A stretch of 64,000 bases of DNA, taken from Lachnospiraceae bacterium. Lineage in GTDB: Bacteria; Bacillota; Clostridia; Lachnospirales; Lachnospiraceae. The stretch covers positions 1-64,000 of the forward strand of contig QXWV01000107.1 in NCBI GenBank assembly GCA_009911195.1, given 5' to 3'. The first letter of the stretch is position 1, and every line of letters starts with the position of its first letter. Below the pieces are notes generated by a model. That model had not been told where the DNA came from. It was given only the letters and a program-made list of their open reading frames with translations, and did not search any database. Both the position numbers and the translations under genes were made by a program. Shown one piece after another: positions 33,876 to 43,474 of this stretch.

Positions 33876-34712
33876 TTAGGCATCGGCTTCCAATTCTTCC
33901 ATATACTTGACAGCCTCTTCCAGTTTCTTAAGCTGCTCTTCGGATACAAGTTCTTTTTCAAAATCCGACATACCTTTATACATCTCATTTACCTTGTCAA
34001 CTTTTTCCTTATCCTCAAGTTTCAGCTCTTCTTTTGCCGGAAGTTCATCCAGCGCCTTTACGAAATCACCAATCAAGTCTTTCACCAGTTCTTCCATCCT
34101 CTTCACATAGCGGTCAAGCTTATCGGTAAATTCTTTCGCCACAAAGGTCTTTTCGTAGTTGGACATTCCGTCATAAATCTCTTTCAGCTTGTAGATATCA
34201 TCCTTATTATCCAGCGTCAGATTCTCATAAGACGGCAGTTTGTTCATGGCTATGCCAAATGCAAGCGCTTTATCATAAGCATCCAGATACTGCTGGTTTG
34301 CCACCCCATATACATCGTCCAAGGAATATAATTCTCCTCCAATTGATACATAGGCTTTGTTGTTCTCATAAACCACATAATCTACCACGCCCTGGATTGT
34401 TGTCGCTTTTCCGGTGCTGTCAGTAGTATTTACGCTGACAGTCTGCCCCACCAGGGTAGATGCCCTGGATAATTCCAGAGTTGCACTCATATTCTGCATC
34501 TGTTCCAAAGACGAGAACTGGGCATACTGGGAAACAAATTCCGTATTGGAAGTAGGCTCCAAGGGGTCCTGGTATTTCATTTGCGCTACCAGCAGCTTCA
34601 AGAAAGCTTCTTTATCCATGGTAGAACCGCTTTTTTTCGTTTCCTTCGCCAATGAAGATGCTGTAGCGCTTTCAACGATTTTCCCATCTTTTATTTGTGC
34701 TATTGCTGCCAT
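33876..34712 (-). CDS. flgD: Flagellar hook scaffolding protein FlgD with C-terminal helical repeats
   Basis: The 278-aa product begins with the conserved FlgD region (MDKEAFLKLLVAQMKYQDPLEPTSNTEFVSQYAQFSSLEQMQNM, about residues 32-75) and a small beta domain (TLVGQTVSVNTTDSTGKATTIQGVVDYVVYENNKAYVSIGGELYSLDDV). FlgD caps the growing hook. Unusually, residues about 145-275 are two tandem helical repeats of about 65 aa sharing LPxxExLxLxDKxxxxKxxExYxGMSxxEKxxV. Typical FlgD has a tudor-like/FnIII hook-cap domain instead. The extra repeats resemble helical modules of surface proteins. Confidence 0.88.
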   Translation of the reverse strand: MAAIAQIKDGKIVESATASSLAKETKKSGSTMDKEAFLKLLVAQMKYQDPLEPTSNTEFVSQYAQFSSLEQMQNMSATLELSRASTLVGQTVSVNTTDSTGKATTIQGVVDYVVYENNKAYVSIGGELYSLDDVYGVANQQYLDAYDKALAFGIAMNKLPSYENLTLDNKDDIYKLKEIYDGMSNYEKTFVAKEFTDKLDRYVKRMEELVKDLIGDFVKALDELPAKEELKLEDKEKVDKVNEMYKGMSDFEKELVSEEQLKKLEEAVKYMEELEADA

Positions 34713-34768
34713 ACTTTTCTCCTTTCCATATGGTTATGCCATATTATAATTAAACTACACCTCAAGTT

Positions 34769-36166
34769 TTACGCCATATAACTTACGGTACTCCCATCCG
34801 CCAATATCGGCTGTTCGCTTTCTGGCTCCTGCTCTTCTTCCAGTTCCGGGCCATTTAGATTCACTCTTCTTGTTCCCTTCCGCTTTCCGTCCTGTGCTTG
34901 TTGCTGTCTGCTTCCTTCACCGTTTAGGTTTCTTTCAAAAGAATGGTTAGCCACTGCTACTTCTACCGATTCCACCTTAATGCCCTGCTCTTCAAAACTA
35001 TTTTTCAGTTGGACAATCTGGCTTTCGATGGCGGCTTTTACCGTCTCATTCTGGGCTATAAACTGTGCGCTAATCACCCCGGCTTTTGAGGTAATATTAA
35101 TATTCACCGTTCCTAAGCTGGCAGGGTTTAGCTGCAATTCCATCTGCGTCATATCCGACCTTACCTGAATCCTCATATAATCCATAATCTGGTTCATGAT
35201 ATTCTGGGTTTGCTCCGTATTCTGCTGTGTCATCACATTCTCGAAGGCCATGTCAGCTTTCACCGTGCTGTTACGATTTAACAGGTTTTCCAAAAGTAAA
35301 TTGCCCTGTGAACTTTCCTGGGTATTTTCCCTATGGGAAGCCCCATCCTTTTTTGAACCTTCATCCTTGCCCGATGTCTGCTGTTCCTCCCCTGTCGGCT
35401 GCGCTTTAAGGGAAGTCACTTCTTCGCTTTCCGTCTTACTGTTCCCATCTACTTCCACGCTGACTTTCACAGTTTCGCCATTGCGCTCCACCGTAACGGT
35501 ATAATCTTCCTGCCCATCCGGTATCTGCTCCTTTGCCCCATCCTGTGCCGGTAATTCCGGTTTTTCCTGAGGCATATCTTCCTTTGCCTTGGCTTGCTCC
35601 AGCATAGCTTCCAGTTCTTCCGGTGAAATCCCCAATTCTTCCTGTAGCTGATTCCCTGCCTCAGATACCATAGATAAAAGATTCTGCAATGAATTGTACA
35701 ACCCTTCGTCCGTCATCAGCGAAATCATATCCTCGCCTTCAATGGCCAATACAAGCTGTGTCATATTGTCCGCATTCAGCAAATCGGTCACGGTAAGCCC
35801 CAATGTCTCCATGGCGGCTATTACTTCTTCTTCTGTAACACCCAGTTCTTCCGCCACTTTTTCCACCAGTTCCTCACCGGTTTCCTCTAGCTTTTTATCC
35901 GCTGAAACATCCTGTGGCTTTGTCTCTTTGGTATTTACTTTTGCTCCGTTTCCGTTATCCAGCCCTCTTTTATCCGTATTATGGACCTGTACCTTGGTAC
36001 TTCCCTGTACACCATTGGCACTTTGGAACGCCACATTCTGCTGTCCGGAGGCTTTGCTGAAAGCATCGGAAAAATTTCCCGATAAATTATCCTGAAGATT
36101 CCCTTTGGACTTGGTCTGCACAAAATTCATCAACGGATTTAATTCTTTAACTGCCGAACTCGTCAT
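34769..36166 (-). CDS. fliK: Flagellar hook-length control protein FliK
   Basis: The 465-aa product is largely low-complexity (Gln/Glu/Lys-rich, with an acidic helical middle EELGVTEEEVIAAMETLGLTVTDLL). Its C-terminal FliK domain (about 335-425) contains MELQLNPASLGTVNINITSKAGVISAQFIAQNETVKAAIESQI. FliK is the molecular ruler that triggers the FlhB specificity switch. It lies between the MotE-like gene and flgD, as in other Firmicutes. Confidence 0.92.
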   Translation of the reverse strand: MTSSAVKELNPLMNFVQTKSKGNLQDNLSGNFSDAFSKASGQQNVAFQSANGVQGSTKVQVHNTDKRGLDNGNGAKVNTKETKPQDVSADKKLEETGEELVEKVAEELGVTEEEVIAAMETLGLTVTDLLNADNMTQLVLAIEGEDMISLMTDEGLYNSLQNLLSMVSEAGNQLQEELGISPEELEAMLEQAKAKEDMPQEKPELPAQDGAKEQIPDGQEDYTVTVERNGETVKVSVEVDGNSKTESEEVTSLKAQPTGEEQQTSGKDEGSKKDGASHRENTQESSQGNLLLENLLNRNSTVKADMAFENVMTQQNTEQTQNIMNQIMDYMRIQVRSDMTQMELQLNPASLGTVNINITSKAGVISAQFIAQNETVKAAIESQIVQLKNSFEEQGIKVESVEVAVANHSFERNLNGEGSRQQQAQDGKRKGTRRVNLNGPELEEEQEPESEQPILADGSTVSYMA

Positions 36167-36231
36167 CCTTTTCCCTCCTTTCCTTAAAAATTTTTCTTTT
36201 TGTTCCAGCCAATCTATCCTTTAGCCGAAAA

Positions 36232-36301
36232 TCTATATATAAATGCGGCCAAACCGCAAATATATATCCACTATACATTTTATGGCCAAATGCCTGGCCA
36301 T
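36232..36301. promoter_or_regulatory. Hairpins in the 188-nt gap before fliK
   Basis: ATGGCC-aaatgcct-GGCCAT (36282-36301) and TGCGG/CCGCA extended by AT pairs (about 36232-36267) lie between the MotE-like gene and fliK. This is one of the longer gaps inside the flagellar operon. A 66-aa frame crosses it on the minus strand but has poor composition, so I read the gap as an RNA leader or attenuator. Confidence 0.4.
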
Positions 36302-36354
36302 GATATAATCCATTGCTTCCCTGCAGGCATAACTTCCCTTTTAACAAAGCCCGC

Positions 36355-37266
36355 TCAGGACTCCGGGTCCATAATCTTCGTAATCCGGGCTGCCACTTGG
36401 GGGTCCATCGCTTCTAAGATTTTTCCTCTGTCCTCCGCACTCATAACGGAAAGGATTCTTGATGCCAATCCCAGATTATCTGTCATAGCCTCTATAATTG
36501 CAGCGGCCGCCTTCGGCTTCATCTCCGAATATGCCTTGGCATATTCCTCTACTTCTGCACTTTCCTCCACCTGCTGAACTACCTGCTTATATAAATACTC
36601 TGCGGTTGCCGGGTCAATACTTTCAAAATACTTCTTATATGCTTCCGGCCCTGGACCATTCTCTGCATAAATTACTTCTTCATAAAACTCTGTCTTAATC
36701 CGCTGGAATTCTACCTGATTATCCTCAAAAGTCTTTAGCCTTGCCACTTCCGCCTTCAGGCTTTCCAGTTGTTCCGAATTAGACGCTCCTGTAGATTGAG
36801 CCCTTTGAAGCTCCAATTCCAATTCCTTGATATAATTTACTGCCTCTTTTAAATCTGTATAGCCGCCATATGCCTCTTCTTCCGTATTTTCCGCCACCGC
36901 TTCACCATTCGTGTCCACACTGGCCGGCTCTTCTACGGTGGTTGGCAATATTTTACTAATCACCGGCACATCCTTTAATATCGGTGCCAACACCCCGGAA
37001 CCAAAGCCACCTACGTCCAATTTTACCAAAAGGCACAGAATAGCTACCCATACTATTACAATCAATCCTGTTACAAGGAAAACGGGAACACCTCCGCCCA
37101 CCTCATCTTCATCCAGCTCAGCTTCCTGCAAGGACAGTTCTTTCGCCCGGCGCTTAGCTTCCTTCTTCTGCTCCTTTTTTTCTGCCTTCAGCCGTTTTTT
37201 TTCTTCTGCTAAATTTTTTTTATCATTTTTGGAATCTGTATCCGTAATTACTTCTGTTTCTGCCAT
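36355..37266 (-). CDS. MotE/MgtE-N-like flagellar operon protein
   Basis: The product (303 aa) has a Lys/Glu-rich cytoplasmic N-terminus (about 10-50), one transmembrane helix (VPVFLVTGLIVIVWVAILCLLVKL), a coiled-coil (about 135-185), and a C-terminal MgtE-N-like domain (about 205-300) with repeats AAIIEAMTDNLGLASRILSVMSAEDRGKILEAMDPQVAARITKIM. MotE-like proteins of this plan lie between fliJ and fliK and are thought to help stator or export function outside the membrane. The start at 37266 follows AAGGTGAAGGAA. It begins 5 nt after the fliJ stop codon. Confidence 0.82.
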   Translation of the reverse strand: MAETEVITDTDSKNDKKNLAEEKKRLKAEKKEQKKEAKRRAKELSLQEAELDEDEVGGGVPVFLVTGLIVIVWVAILCLLVKLDVGGFGSGVLAPILKDVPVISKILPTTVEEPASVDTNGEAVAENTEEEAYGGYTDLKEAVNYIKELELELQRAQSTGASNSEQLESLKAEVARLKTFEDNQVEFQRIKTEFYEEVIYAENGPGPEAYKKYFESIDPATAEYLYKQVVQQVEESAEVEEYAKAYSEMKPKAAAAIIEAMTDNLGLASRILSVMSAEDRGKILEAMDPQVAARITKIMDPES

Positions 37267-37271
37267 TTCCT

Positions 37272-37718
37272 TCACCTTCTTTTCTGTCCGTAGGTATAGC
37301 TGACTAGTTCATCCACCTCTTTGCCTTCCCTGGCATTTTCTTCTTTCATAAATGCCTCAAAAGCATTCTCCCTCAGCTTTTCCTGGATTTTCCTCTCCTG
37401 CATCGCTTCTTTCAGCTTTTGCCTTTCTTTTTCCAGCTCCGCTTCTGCCTTGGATACCTGCACCTTCTGATAGGCTATATATTCATCCATCTGCAGGATT
37501 GCATTCCTGTTATCCCGGATATCCTGGACATTTAAACTATCTTCCCTCAGCCTCCGTCCCTCTTCCTCATATCCTGCCTTCCGGTTTAAAAGCAGCTCCA
37601 TTTTCTCCTCTTCTTCATCCAGACGCTTTCTGGCTGCGGCAAATTCCATTTTCTGCTGTTCTTCCAGTTTCAATTTCAGGTTCAGTATATTCTGCATCCT
37701 ATATATGAACTTCGCCAT
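37272..37718 (-). CDS. fliJ: Flagellar export protein FliJ
   Basis: The 148-aa protein is almost entirely coiled-coil (MAKFIYRMQNILNLKLKLEEQQKMEFAAARKRLDEEEEKMELLL), matching FliJ, the gamma-like stalk of the FliI ATPase ring. Length and position directly after fliI fit the family. Confidence 0.92.
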   Translation of the reverse strand: MAKFIYRMQNILNLKLKLEEQQKMEFAAARKRLDEEEEKMELLLNRKAGYEEEGRRLREDSLNVQDIRDNRNAILQMDEYIAYQKVQVSKAEAELEKERQKLKEAMQERKIQEKLRENAFEAFMKEENAREGKEVDELVSYTYGQKRR

Positions 37719-37726
37719 AAATCCCT

Positions 37727-39046
37727 CTAATCATTAAACAGCTCTTCCATCATACTTACGGCTTCTTCAAAACTATATTTATCTTCCACGGCCTGCATCA
37801 GAAATTCATTGACCGCATCTATCTTAGCTATTGCATAATCAATATTAGGGTTGCTGCCTCCTTTATATGCGCCAATATTAATCAAGTCTTCTGCTTCATT
37901 ATATGTAGCCAGCACATTCTTTAGCTTTCCGGCTGCCTGTTTATGCTCCCTGCCCGCAATTTGGCTCATACAACGGGAAATACTCTGTAAAATATCAATG
38001 GCCGGATAATGGTTTCTATGAGCCAATTTCCTACTAAGCATCACATGGCCATCCAGGATACTTCTTGCCGTATCCGTAATCGGTTCATTAAAATCATCCC
38101 CATCTACCAGCACTGTATATAATCCTGTAATGGAACCCGTCTTTGACCGGCCAGCCCTCTCCAATAATTTGGGCATTTCTGAATACACACTAGGCGGATA
38201 TCCCCTGGATACCGGCGGCTCGCCGCTGGCAAGCCCAATTTCCCTCTGAGCCATAGAAAAACGAGTAAGCGAATCCATCATTAGAAGGACATCCTTGCCC
38301 TGGTCCCTAAAATATTCTGCAATTGCTGTAGCCGTCTTCGCCGCTTTATTTCTTTCCAGAGCCGGTTTATCGGAGGTAGCTACTACCACTACTGACCGCT
38401 TCATTCCTTCTGGCCCTAAATCCCTTTCAATAAATTCACGGACTTCCCTGCCACGTTCCCCTATTAGCGCAATTACATTTATATCCGCTTTTGTATTCCT
38501 AGCAAACATGCCCAGCAATGTAGATTTCCCTACACCAGAACCTGCAAAAATGCCAATTCTTTGCCCTTTTCCTATAGTAATCAGGCCATCTACTGCCTTT
38601 ACCCCAAGCGGCAGCACATCTTCAATAATATCCCTGCTAAGCGGGTCCGGCGGAGGTGCTTCTACAGAATACACCTTGCCACTCACTGCTGTACCGCCCC
38701 TTGTAGGCCGTCCCAAGCCATCCAGTGTCTGCCCAAGCAAACTGTCACTGACTTGAATAGTAAGAGGAAGCCCTGTATTTTCCACAATACTTCCAAAACC
38801 AATACCTTCCAAAGGTTCATAAGGCATCAACAATGTTTTCCTGTCTTTAAAGCCTACCACCTCTGCCATCGCCGGCTTCCCTGCTTCCTTGGAATCGGGA
38901 TAAATCAGGCAAATATCGCCCATTTTTGCTTCCGGCCCTAACGATTCAATGGTTAAGCCTACAATATTAACTACTTTTCCCTTCATCCTGTAAAAAGTGC
39001 CTTCTGCCACTTTTTCATATTTTACAAAATTAACCGATGCTCTCAA
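37727..39046 (-). CDS. fliI: Flagellar export ATPase FliI
   Basis: The 439-aa F1-beta-like ATPase contains GIFAGSGVGKSTLLGMFARN (Walker A), ALIGERGREVREFIERDLG, VLLMMDSLTRFSMAQREIGLASGEPP (Walker B) and SRGYPPSVYSEMPKLLERAG. It powers or gates type III export. Translation starts at a TTG preceded by GGTGG within the end of fliH. It is followed by fliJ after 8 nt. Confidence 0.97.
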   Translation of the reverse strand: MRASVNFVKYEKVAEGTFYRMKGKVVNIVGLTIESLGPEAKMGDICLIYPDSKEAGKPAMAEVVGFKDRKTLLMPYEPLEGIGFGSIVENTGLPLTIQVSDSLLGQTLDGLGRPTRGGTAVSGKVYSVEAPPPDPLSRDIIEDVLPLGVKAVDGLITIGKGQRIGIFAGSGVGKSTLLGMFARNTKADINVIALIGERGREVREFIERDLGPEGMKRSVVVVATSDKPALERNKAAKTATAIAEYFRDQGKDVLLMMDSLTRFSMAQREIGLASGEPPVSRGYPPSVYSEMPKLLERAGRSKTGSITGLYTVLVDGDDFNEPITDTARSILDGHVMLSRKLAHRNHYPAIDILQSISRCMSQIAGREHKQAAGKLKNVLATYNEAEDLINIGAYKGGSNPNIDYAIAKIDAVNEFLMQAVEDKYSFEEAVSMMEELFND

Positions 39047-39049
39047 TAT

Positions 39050-39973
39050 TTAGTCCACCCTATAGGATAATAATCTTAATTTCTGCGACAGTTCCTCCAA
39101 CTGCGTGCCTAACCCGCAGTCAAAAATTCCCCCATCTGTCTCAATAATACAATCATTCGGCCCTAAAGTAATATCCTCTACTAATTCTATAGAAGCATTA
39201 GCCGATACCGATGCCGCTATCAGTTCTTCTTTTTTTGAATTCACATAAGAATAATCTTCTTTGGAAACATGAATCAGATAATTGCTGCTCCCTTCCATCT
39301 TATGCATGGTAGAAGCAATCAAATGCATCAAAATATCATGCTCTTTTTGCAAATCCACCTGAAAAACCTTTTCATAAATATCTGTTAAAGCTTCCACAAA
39401 CTTGGGTTCCAGATTATCCGCTAATTCCTGATATTCCTCTTCTAACTGCCTGCGCTCCTCTAACAATTGCATTTTCTGCTGCTCCACTTGCTTAATGGCT
39501 TCCTTGTATCCGGCTTCATAGCCTTCCCCTTTTGCCTCTTCATAAGCACTCTGACGAAGCATTTCTATTTCTGCTTGTGCATCCCTTAAGGCATCTTCTT
39601 TAATTTTCTCTGCTTCTTCTTTGGCTTCCGCTATAATTTCCTGCCCCTGCGCAGATACAAGCGCTAAAGCTTCCCCTGCACTCTGGGATGCATCTTGGGA
39701 TTGCCCTGTAGAACCATTTTCTAAAGAATCTTCCCCACCTGCCGGAATATTGTCTTCCGGCAGCCCGGAAAGCAAGGCATCTACCTGTTCCGCATCCAAA
39801 CCGCTCAAAAAGCCATCCACGGGTTCTTCATCACTATCCCCCACTGCCCTTTTCAGCATCTGCGGTTCCAAGGATTCTATTTTTTTCGCTATCTTCTCGT
39901 TATTATCAATCAGAAGCGTGTCTTCATTAAAGTTTACCTGATGAAATTTGTATATGTTACTGCTATACAACAA
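39050..39973 (-). CDS. fliH: Flagellar export ATPase regulator FliH
   Basis: The product (about 307 aa) has a variable N-terminus, a long Ala/Glu-rich helix with coiled-coil (about 110-205: EAEKIKEDALRDAQAEIEMLRQSAYEEAKGEGYEAGYKEAIKQ) and a C-terminal V-ATPase-E-like domain (about 210-305). FliH dimers hold FliI at the C-ring. The start is placed at the TTG at 39973, eight bases after GGAGG within the end of fliG, rather than 10 codons upstream. Confidence 0.9.
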   Translation of the reverse strand: MLYSSNIYKFHQVNFNEDTLLIDNNEKIAKKIESLEPQMLKRAVGDSDEEPVDGFLSGLDAEQVDALLSGLPEDNIPAGGEDSLENGSTGQSQDASQSAGEALALVSAQGQEIIAEAKEEAEKIKEDALRDAQAEIEMLRQSAYEEAKGEGYEAGYKEAIKQVEQQKMQLLEERRQLEEEYQELADNLEPKFVEALTDIYEKVFQVDLQKEHDILMHLIASTMHKMEGSSNYLIHVSKEDYSYVNSKKEELIAASVSANASIELVEDITLGPNDCIIETDGGIFDCGLGTQLEELSQKLRLLSYRVD

Positions 39974-40973
39974 TCTCGTCACCTCCACCTCTGGAGATAA
40001 CAATTTCTGCTGAATCTTCCAGTTTTCTAATAATATTTACAATTTTCTGCTGTGCCTCTTCCACATCCTTCATACGTACCGGACCCATAAATTCCATATC
40101 TTCTTTAATCATAACAGCAAGACGTTTGGACATATTATTGAAAATTGTATTCTGAACCTGTTCGTTGGAGCCTTTCAGTGCAATAGCAAGGTCATTGTTG
40201 TCCACATCCCTAAGCACCCTTTGGATTGCACGGTCATCAAGCAACAAGATATCTTCGAATACGAACATCTTCTTCCTGATTTCGTCCGCCAATTCCGGTT
40301 CCTCGATTTCCAACGTTTCCATAATATGCTTTTCTGTTCCACGGTCTACAGTATTCAAAATTTCTACAACCGCATCTACGCCGCCGATAACCGCGAAATC
40401 TTGATTTACCAATGTTGACAGCTTGGATTCCAACACTTTTTCCACCTCTTTAATAATATCCGGGCTGGTCCGGTCCATCACTGCAATACGTTTTGCCACA
40501 TCCGCCTGTCTTTCCGGCGGAAGGGAAGATATAATCAGCGAAGACTGTGCTGGTGACAAATATGACATAATAAGCGCTATTGTCTGAGGATGCTCATCCT
40601 GGATAAAGTTCAACAACTGGGAAGGGTCCGTTTTTCTTACAAACTCGAAAGGCTTTACCTGCAAAGATGCCGTCAGCTTGCTGATAACATCCATCGCCCT
40701 GTCTGAACCCAACGCTTTTTCCAGCAACTCTTTGGCATAACCAATACCACCCTCTGCAATATATTGCTGAGCCAAACATACTTGATAAAATTCTTCTATA
40801 ACCTCTTCTTTCAGTTGAGGAGTAACGCTCCTTGTATTTGCTATCTCCAATGTCAGTTCTTCAATTTCTTCTTCTTTCAAGTGTTTAAATATCAAGGCTG
40901 ACCGTTCTGGCCCTAAAGCAATTAGAAGAATTGCCGCCTTTTGAAGGCCTGTTATCTTTTCATCTTTGGCCAT
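39963..40973 (-). CDS. fliG: Flagellar motor switch protein FliG
   Basis: The 336-aa product has N, middle and C domains of FliG: KAAILLIALGPERSALIFKHL; the EHPQTIALIMSYLSPAQSSLIISSLPPERQADVAKRIA segment; and the C-terminal torque helix region DDRAIQRVLRDVDNNDLAIALKGSNEQVQNTIFNNMSKR with conserved charges. It links FliF to the C-ring and meets the stator. It lies 6 nt after fliF and its end overlaps fliH. Confidence 0.97.
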   Translation of the reverse strand: MAKDEKITGLQKAAILLIALGPERSALIFKHLKEEEIEELTLEIANTRSVTPQLKEEVIEEFYQVCLAQQYIAEGGIGYAKELLEKALGSDRAMDVISKLTASLQVKPFEFVRKTDPSQLLNFIQDEHPQTIALIMSYLSPAQSSLIISSLPPERQADVAKRIAVMDRTSPDIIKEVEKVLESKLSTLVNQDFAVIGGVDAVVEILNTVDRGTEKHIMETLEIEEPELADEIRKKMFVFEDILLLDDRAIQRVLRDVDNNDLAIALKGSNEQVQNTIFNNMSKRLAVMIKEDMEFMGPVRMKDVEEAQQKIVNIIRKLEDSAEIVISRGGGDEIVV

Positions 40974-40979
40974 TATCTA

Positions 40980-42596
40980 TTACCCCCAGTCCTCATTGAG
41001 CCAGTTTCTCAGCAGACTGGCAGCCGCTTCAGGATTCTCATCCACAAATTTATCAATCAGTTTTCTAGTCTCGGATTGTTCTTCAAATATAATATCTTCT
41101 TTATTTTCATCAGGAACTACTGACTGCAGGAGAGATTCCACCGATAATTCCTCCTCGCCGGGCGCTTCTTCCTTCTCCCCGCGCATACTTCTGAAAACAA
41201 CAAATCCTAAAAGTGCCAGAATAACAATAATCAATATCACCTGTACCGCATCGGCAGGGGATACGCTAAAGCCTTCCCTGTCAAAAAATACATTTTCGCT
41301 GTATGCAACAATGGTAATACGGTCAGCACTGATTCCGGTTGCATTGGCAACTACACTATATAAATCCTGGTCTACTTCAATTTTAGTCCTACTCTGGTTA
41401 GCTGCCTTATACTCATCCCAGGAGACACCATCCAAAAGCCCCTGGTCCTTTGCATCCTCTTCTCTGATTATATTGTAATCAATAGCCGACACGGAAATCG
41501 AAGATTCTTCATAATTGATTAAGCCTGCCGGAATGTTCCTATTGGTAATCACTTCATCCGGCAAATAATCCCTCACCTGTTCCGAAGACGATGAGCTGCT
41601 GTCCGCCGAATTTTGGAATTGGTATGTAGTGCTGTTCTCCGTATTGGAATCTGTTCCTGGAGGGCCTCCACTGGTATTTGCCCCTTCCGAGCTGAAAATA
41701 GATTCCCGGCTTAACATACCCTGCTCATGGCCCTCCGGGGCAGAATATCTATGCTCTGTCGATTCCGTTGTGGAGAAATCCAATGACAAATTGCTTGCAA
41801 CCTCCACGTTATCAAACTCATTGGTTCCAAGCAAAACCCTCTTCACTTCATTTTTTACTAAATTTTCTGCTTGCGATTTTAAATTAAGCTGTGAAGTAGC
41901 CATTCCCGACATGGAATAATTCTCATCCCCGGAGAAAAGCATATTCCCTTTCGCGTCAATAATCACAATATTGTTCGTTGTCTTATTCCCAATGGCCGTT
42001 GCTATCGCTCTGGCCAAAAAGGCGGCATTATCTGTTGTGAATTCCTCATCCTCATCCAGTTCCAATGCAATGCAAGCAAAAGATTCCTCTTCTGACGATA
42101 TCAGCGTTCCATCATCTTCTGTTATGGAAAGTTCTACTTGTGCGCTCTTAATCGCAGGAAACATGGCAAGGAACTGTTTTTCCAGCCTGCTTTCCATATA
42201 AAACTGATATTTCTTCTTTTTATCGGATTCCGTGGAGCCAAAGCCCCCTTCCGTCACCTTATCAATTGTATATGCATCAGAACGGATGTCATTAGCGCCC
42301 AAAAGCAACTGTGCATTCGCTTCCTGCTGCTGAAGCACTTTAATCTGCAGCCCATCATCGGATATTGTATATGCAATCTCTTCGCCTTCCAGCAATTCCA
42401 CCACCTGCGATGCCTGCTTCGTTGATTCGCAGGTCATCAAAGGCGTATACTGCGGCTTGGTAAGTACTACTACTATAATTGCAACTGTCAGTACAATACC
42501 CGCACCAGCCGAAATGATAATCGTCTTCTGTTTTGCCGTAAACTTATTCCACCATGCAAGAACTTTGTCCAAAAGCCCCCTCAATCTATCTGCCAT
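40980..42596 (-). CDS. fliF: Flagellar MS-ring protein FliF
   Basis: The 538-aa product has two transmembrane helices (about 26-47 and 449-469) enclosing the large extracytoplasmic ring-building domains (YTPLMTCESTKQASQVVELLEGEEIAYTISDDGLQIKV; MESRLEKQFLAMFPAIKSAQVELSI). The C-terminal FliG-binding tail ends KLIDKFVDENPEAAASLLRNWLNEDWG. It makes the base of the rotor. Confidence 0.96.
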   Translation of the reverse strand: MADRLRGLLDKVLAWWNKFTAKQKTIIISAGAGIVLTVAIIVVVLTKPQYTPLMTCESTKQASQVVELLEGEEIAYTISDDGLQIKVLQQQEANAQLLLGANDIRSDAYTIDKVTEGGFGSTESDKKKKYQFYMESRLEKQFLAMFPAIKSAQVELSITEDDGTLISSEEESFACIALELDEDEEFTTDNAAFLARAIATAIGNKTTNNIVIIDAKGNMLFSGDENYSMSGMATSQLNLKSQAENLVKNEVKRVLLGTNEFDNVEVASNLSLDFSTTESTEHRYSAPEGHEQGMLSRESIFSSEGANTSGGPPGTDSNTENSTTYQFQNSADSSSSSSEQVRDYLPDEVITNRNIPAGLINYEESSISVSAIDYNIIREEDAKDQGLLDGVSWDEYKAANQSRTKIEVDQDLYSVVANATGISADRITIVAYSENVFFDREGFSVSPADAVQVILIIVILALLGFVVFRSMRGEKEEAPGEEELSVESLLQSVVPDENKEDIIFEEQSETRKLIDKFVDENPEAAASLLRNWLNEDWG

Positions 42597-42636
42597 CGTT
42601 CAGTCTCCTTATCTGATTTTGCATCTATCAGATTTA

Positions 42637-42957
42637 TTAGATTTGTATCTGCATCAGTTCTTTATATGCCTCTAACAGCTTATCTCGAACCGCAACAGTA
42701 TACTGCAACGCCGTAGAAGCCTTGCTCATCGCTATAGATAAATCGTGGGTATTTTCCGTCTCGCCAAGCATCCATCTTATCTCTTCATTTTCCATATCGG
42801 ACAAATAATTATTGGTGGTATTTATATTCTCTACTGCTTTCTGAAAAATACTGTTAAAAGTGTCTGTCTTTTCCGCTAACTGCCTGTTTACCGGGCTATT
42901 TTCCGCCGTCTGCCTCACAGCCGCCGAAGTTATATTATAAAGCGCTGAAATATCCAT
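42637..42957 (-). CDS. fliE: Flagellar hook-basal body protein FliE
   Basis: The 106-aa product matches FliE: NSPVNRQLAEKTDTFNSIFQKAVENINTTNN, then MLGETENTHDLSIAMSKASTALQYTVAVRDKLLEAYKELMQIQI. FliE joins the MS ring/export gate to the rod. It sits between flgC and fliF, as expected. Confidence 0.94.
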   Translation of the reverse strand: MDISALYNITSAAVRQTAENSPVNRQLAEKTDTFNSIFQKAVENINTTNNYLSDMENEEIRWMLGETENTHDLSIAMSKASTALQYTVAVRDKLLEAYKELMQIQI

Positions 42958-43003
42958 AGCTTCCTCCCTTGCTAAAACCCTTATTTAATTATGAATTATC
43001 TAT

Positions 43004-43456
43004 TTACTGCGACTGTCCAATTTCCAGCCCTTTCATTGCAATTGCCTTGCTGGCATTAAAAGCTGTTGAGTTAGCTTCATACGCCCTGCTGGCATCAATC
43101 ATATTTGTCATCTCTGTAATAATATTCACATTAGGGTACATTACATAACCATTTTCATCCGCGTCAGGATGAGACGGGTCATAAACCATAGTCATATCCG
43201 TCTTTTCATCTTCATATACCCTGTCAACCTTTACACCGTCTCCGGAATACCTATCCCTTGCCGTATTCAGAACGCGGCTGAAAGGTGTATGTGTATTTTT
43301 TTCAGCAAAAGTAACAACTTTACGTCGATAAGGAGTTCCATCCTCTGTACGTGTTGTATTTGCATTAGCGATATTCTGCGAAATAATATCCATCCGATAC
43401 CTTTGCGCGGTAAGCCCGGAAGAATTAATATTAAATGACGAAAAAATACTGCCCAT
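43004..43456 (-). CDS. flgC: Flagellar basal-body rod protein FlgC
   Basis: The 150-aa product has the N-terminal flagellar rod signature (INSSGLTAQRYRMDIISQNIANANTTRTEDG) and the C-terminal FlgC signature (VNIITEMTNMIDASRAYEANSTAFNASKAIAMKGLEIGQ). It forms the proximal rod with FlgB. It follows flgB by 18 nt. Confidence 0.96.
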   Translation of the reverse strand: MGSIFSSFNINSSGLTAQRYRMDIISQNIANANTTRTEDGTPYRRKVVTFAEKNTHTPFSRVLNTARDRYSGDGVKVDRVYEDEKTDMTMVYDPSHPDADENGYVMYPNVNIITEMTNMIDASRAYEANSTAFNASKAIAMKGLEIGQSQ

Positions 43457-43474
43457 CTGTTTTCCTCCCTACAA

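Noticed and set aside
36147-36347. 66-aa minus-strand frame across the gap before fliK
   Set aside because: Its composition is unlike a protein, it overlaps the fliK start and it consists largely of hairpin sequence.
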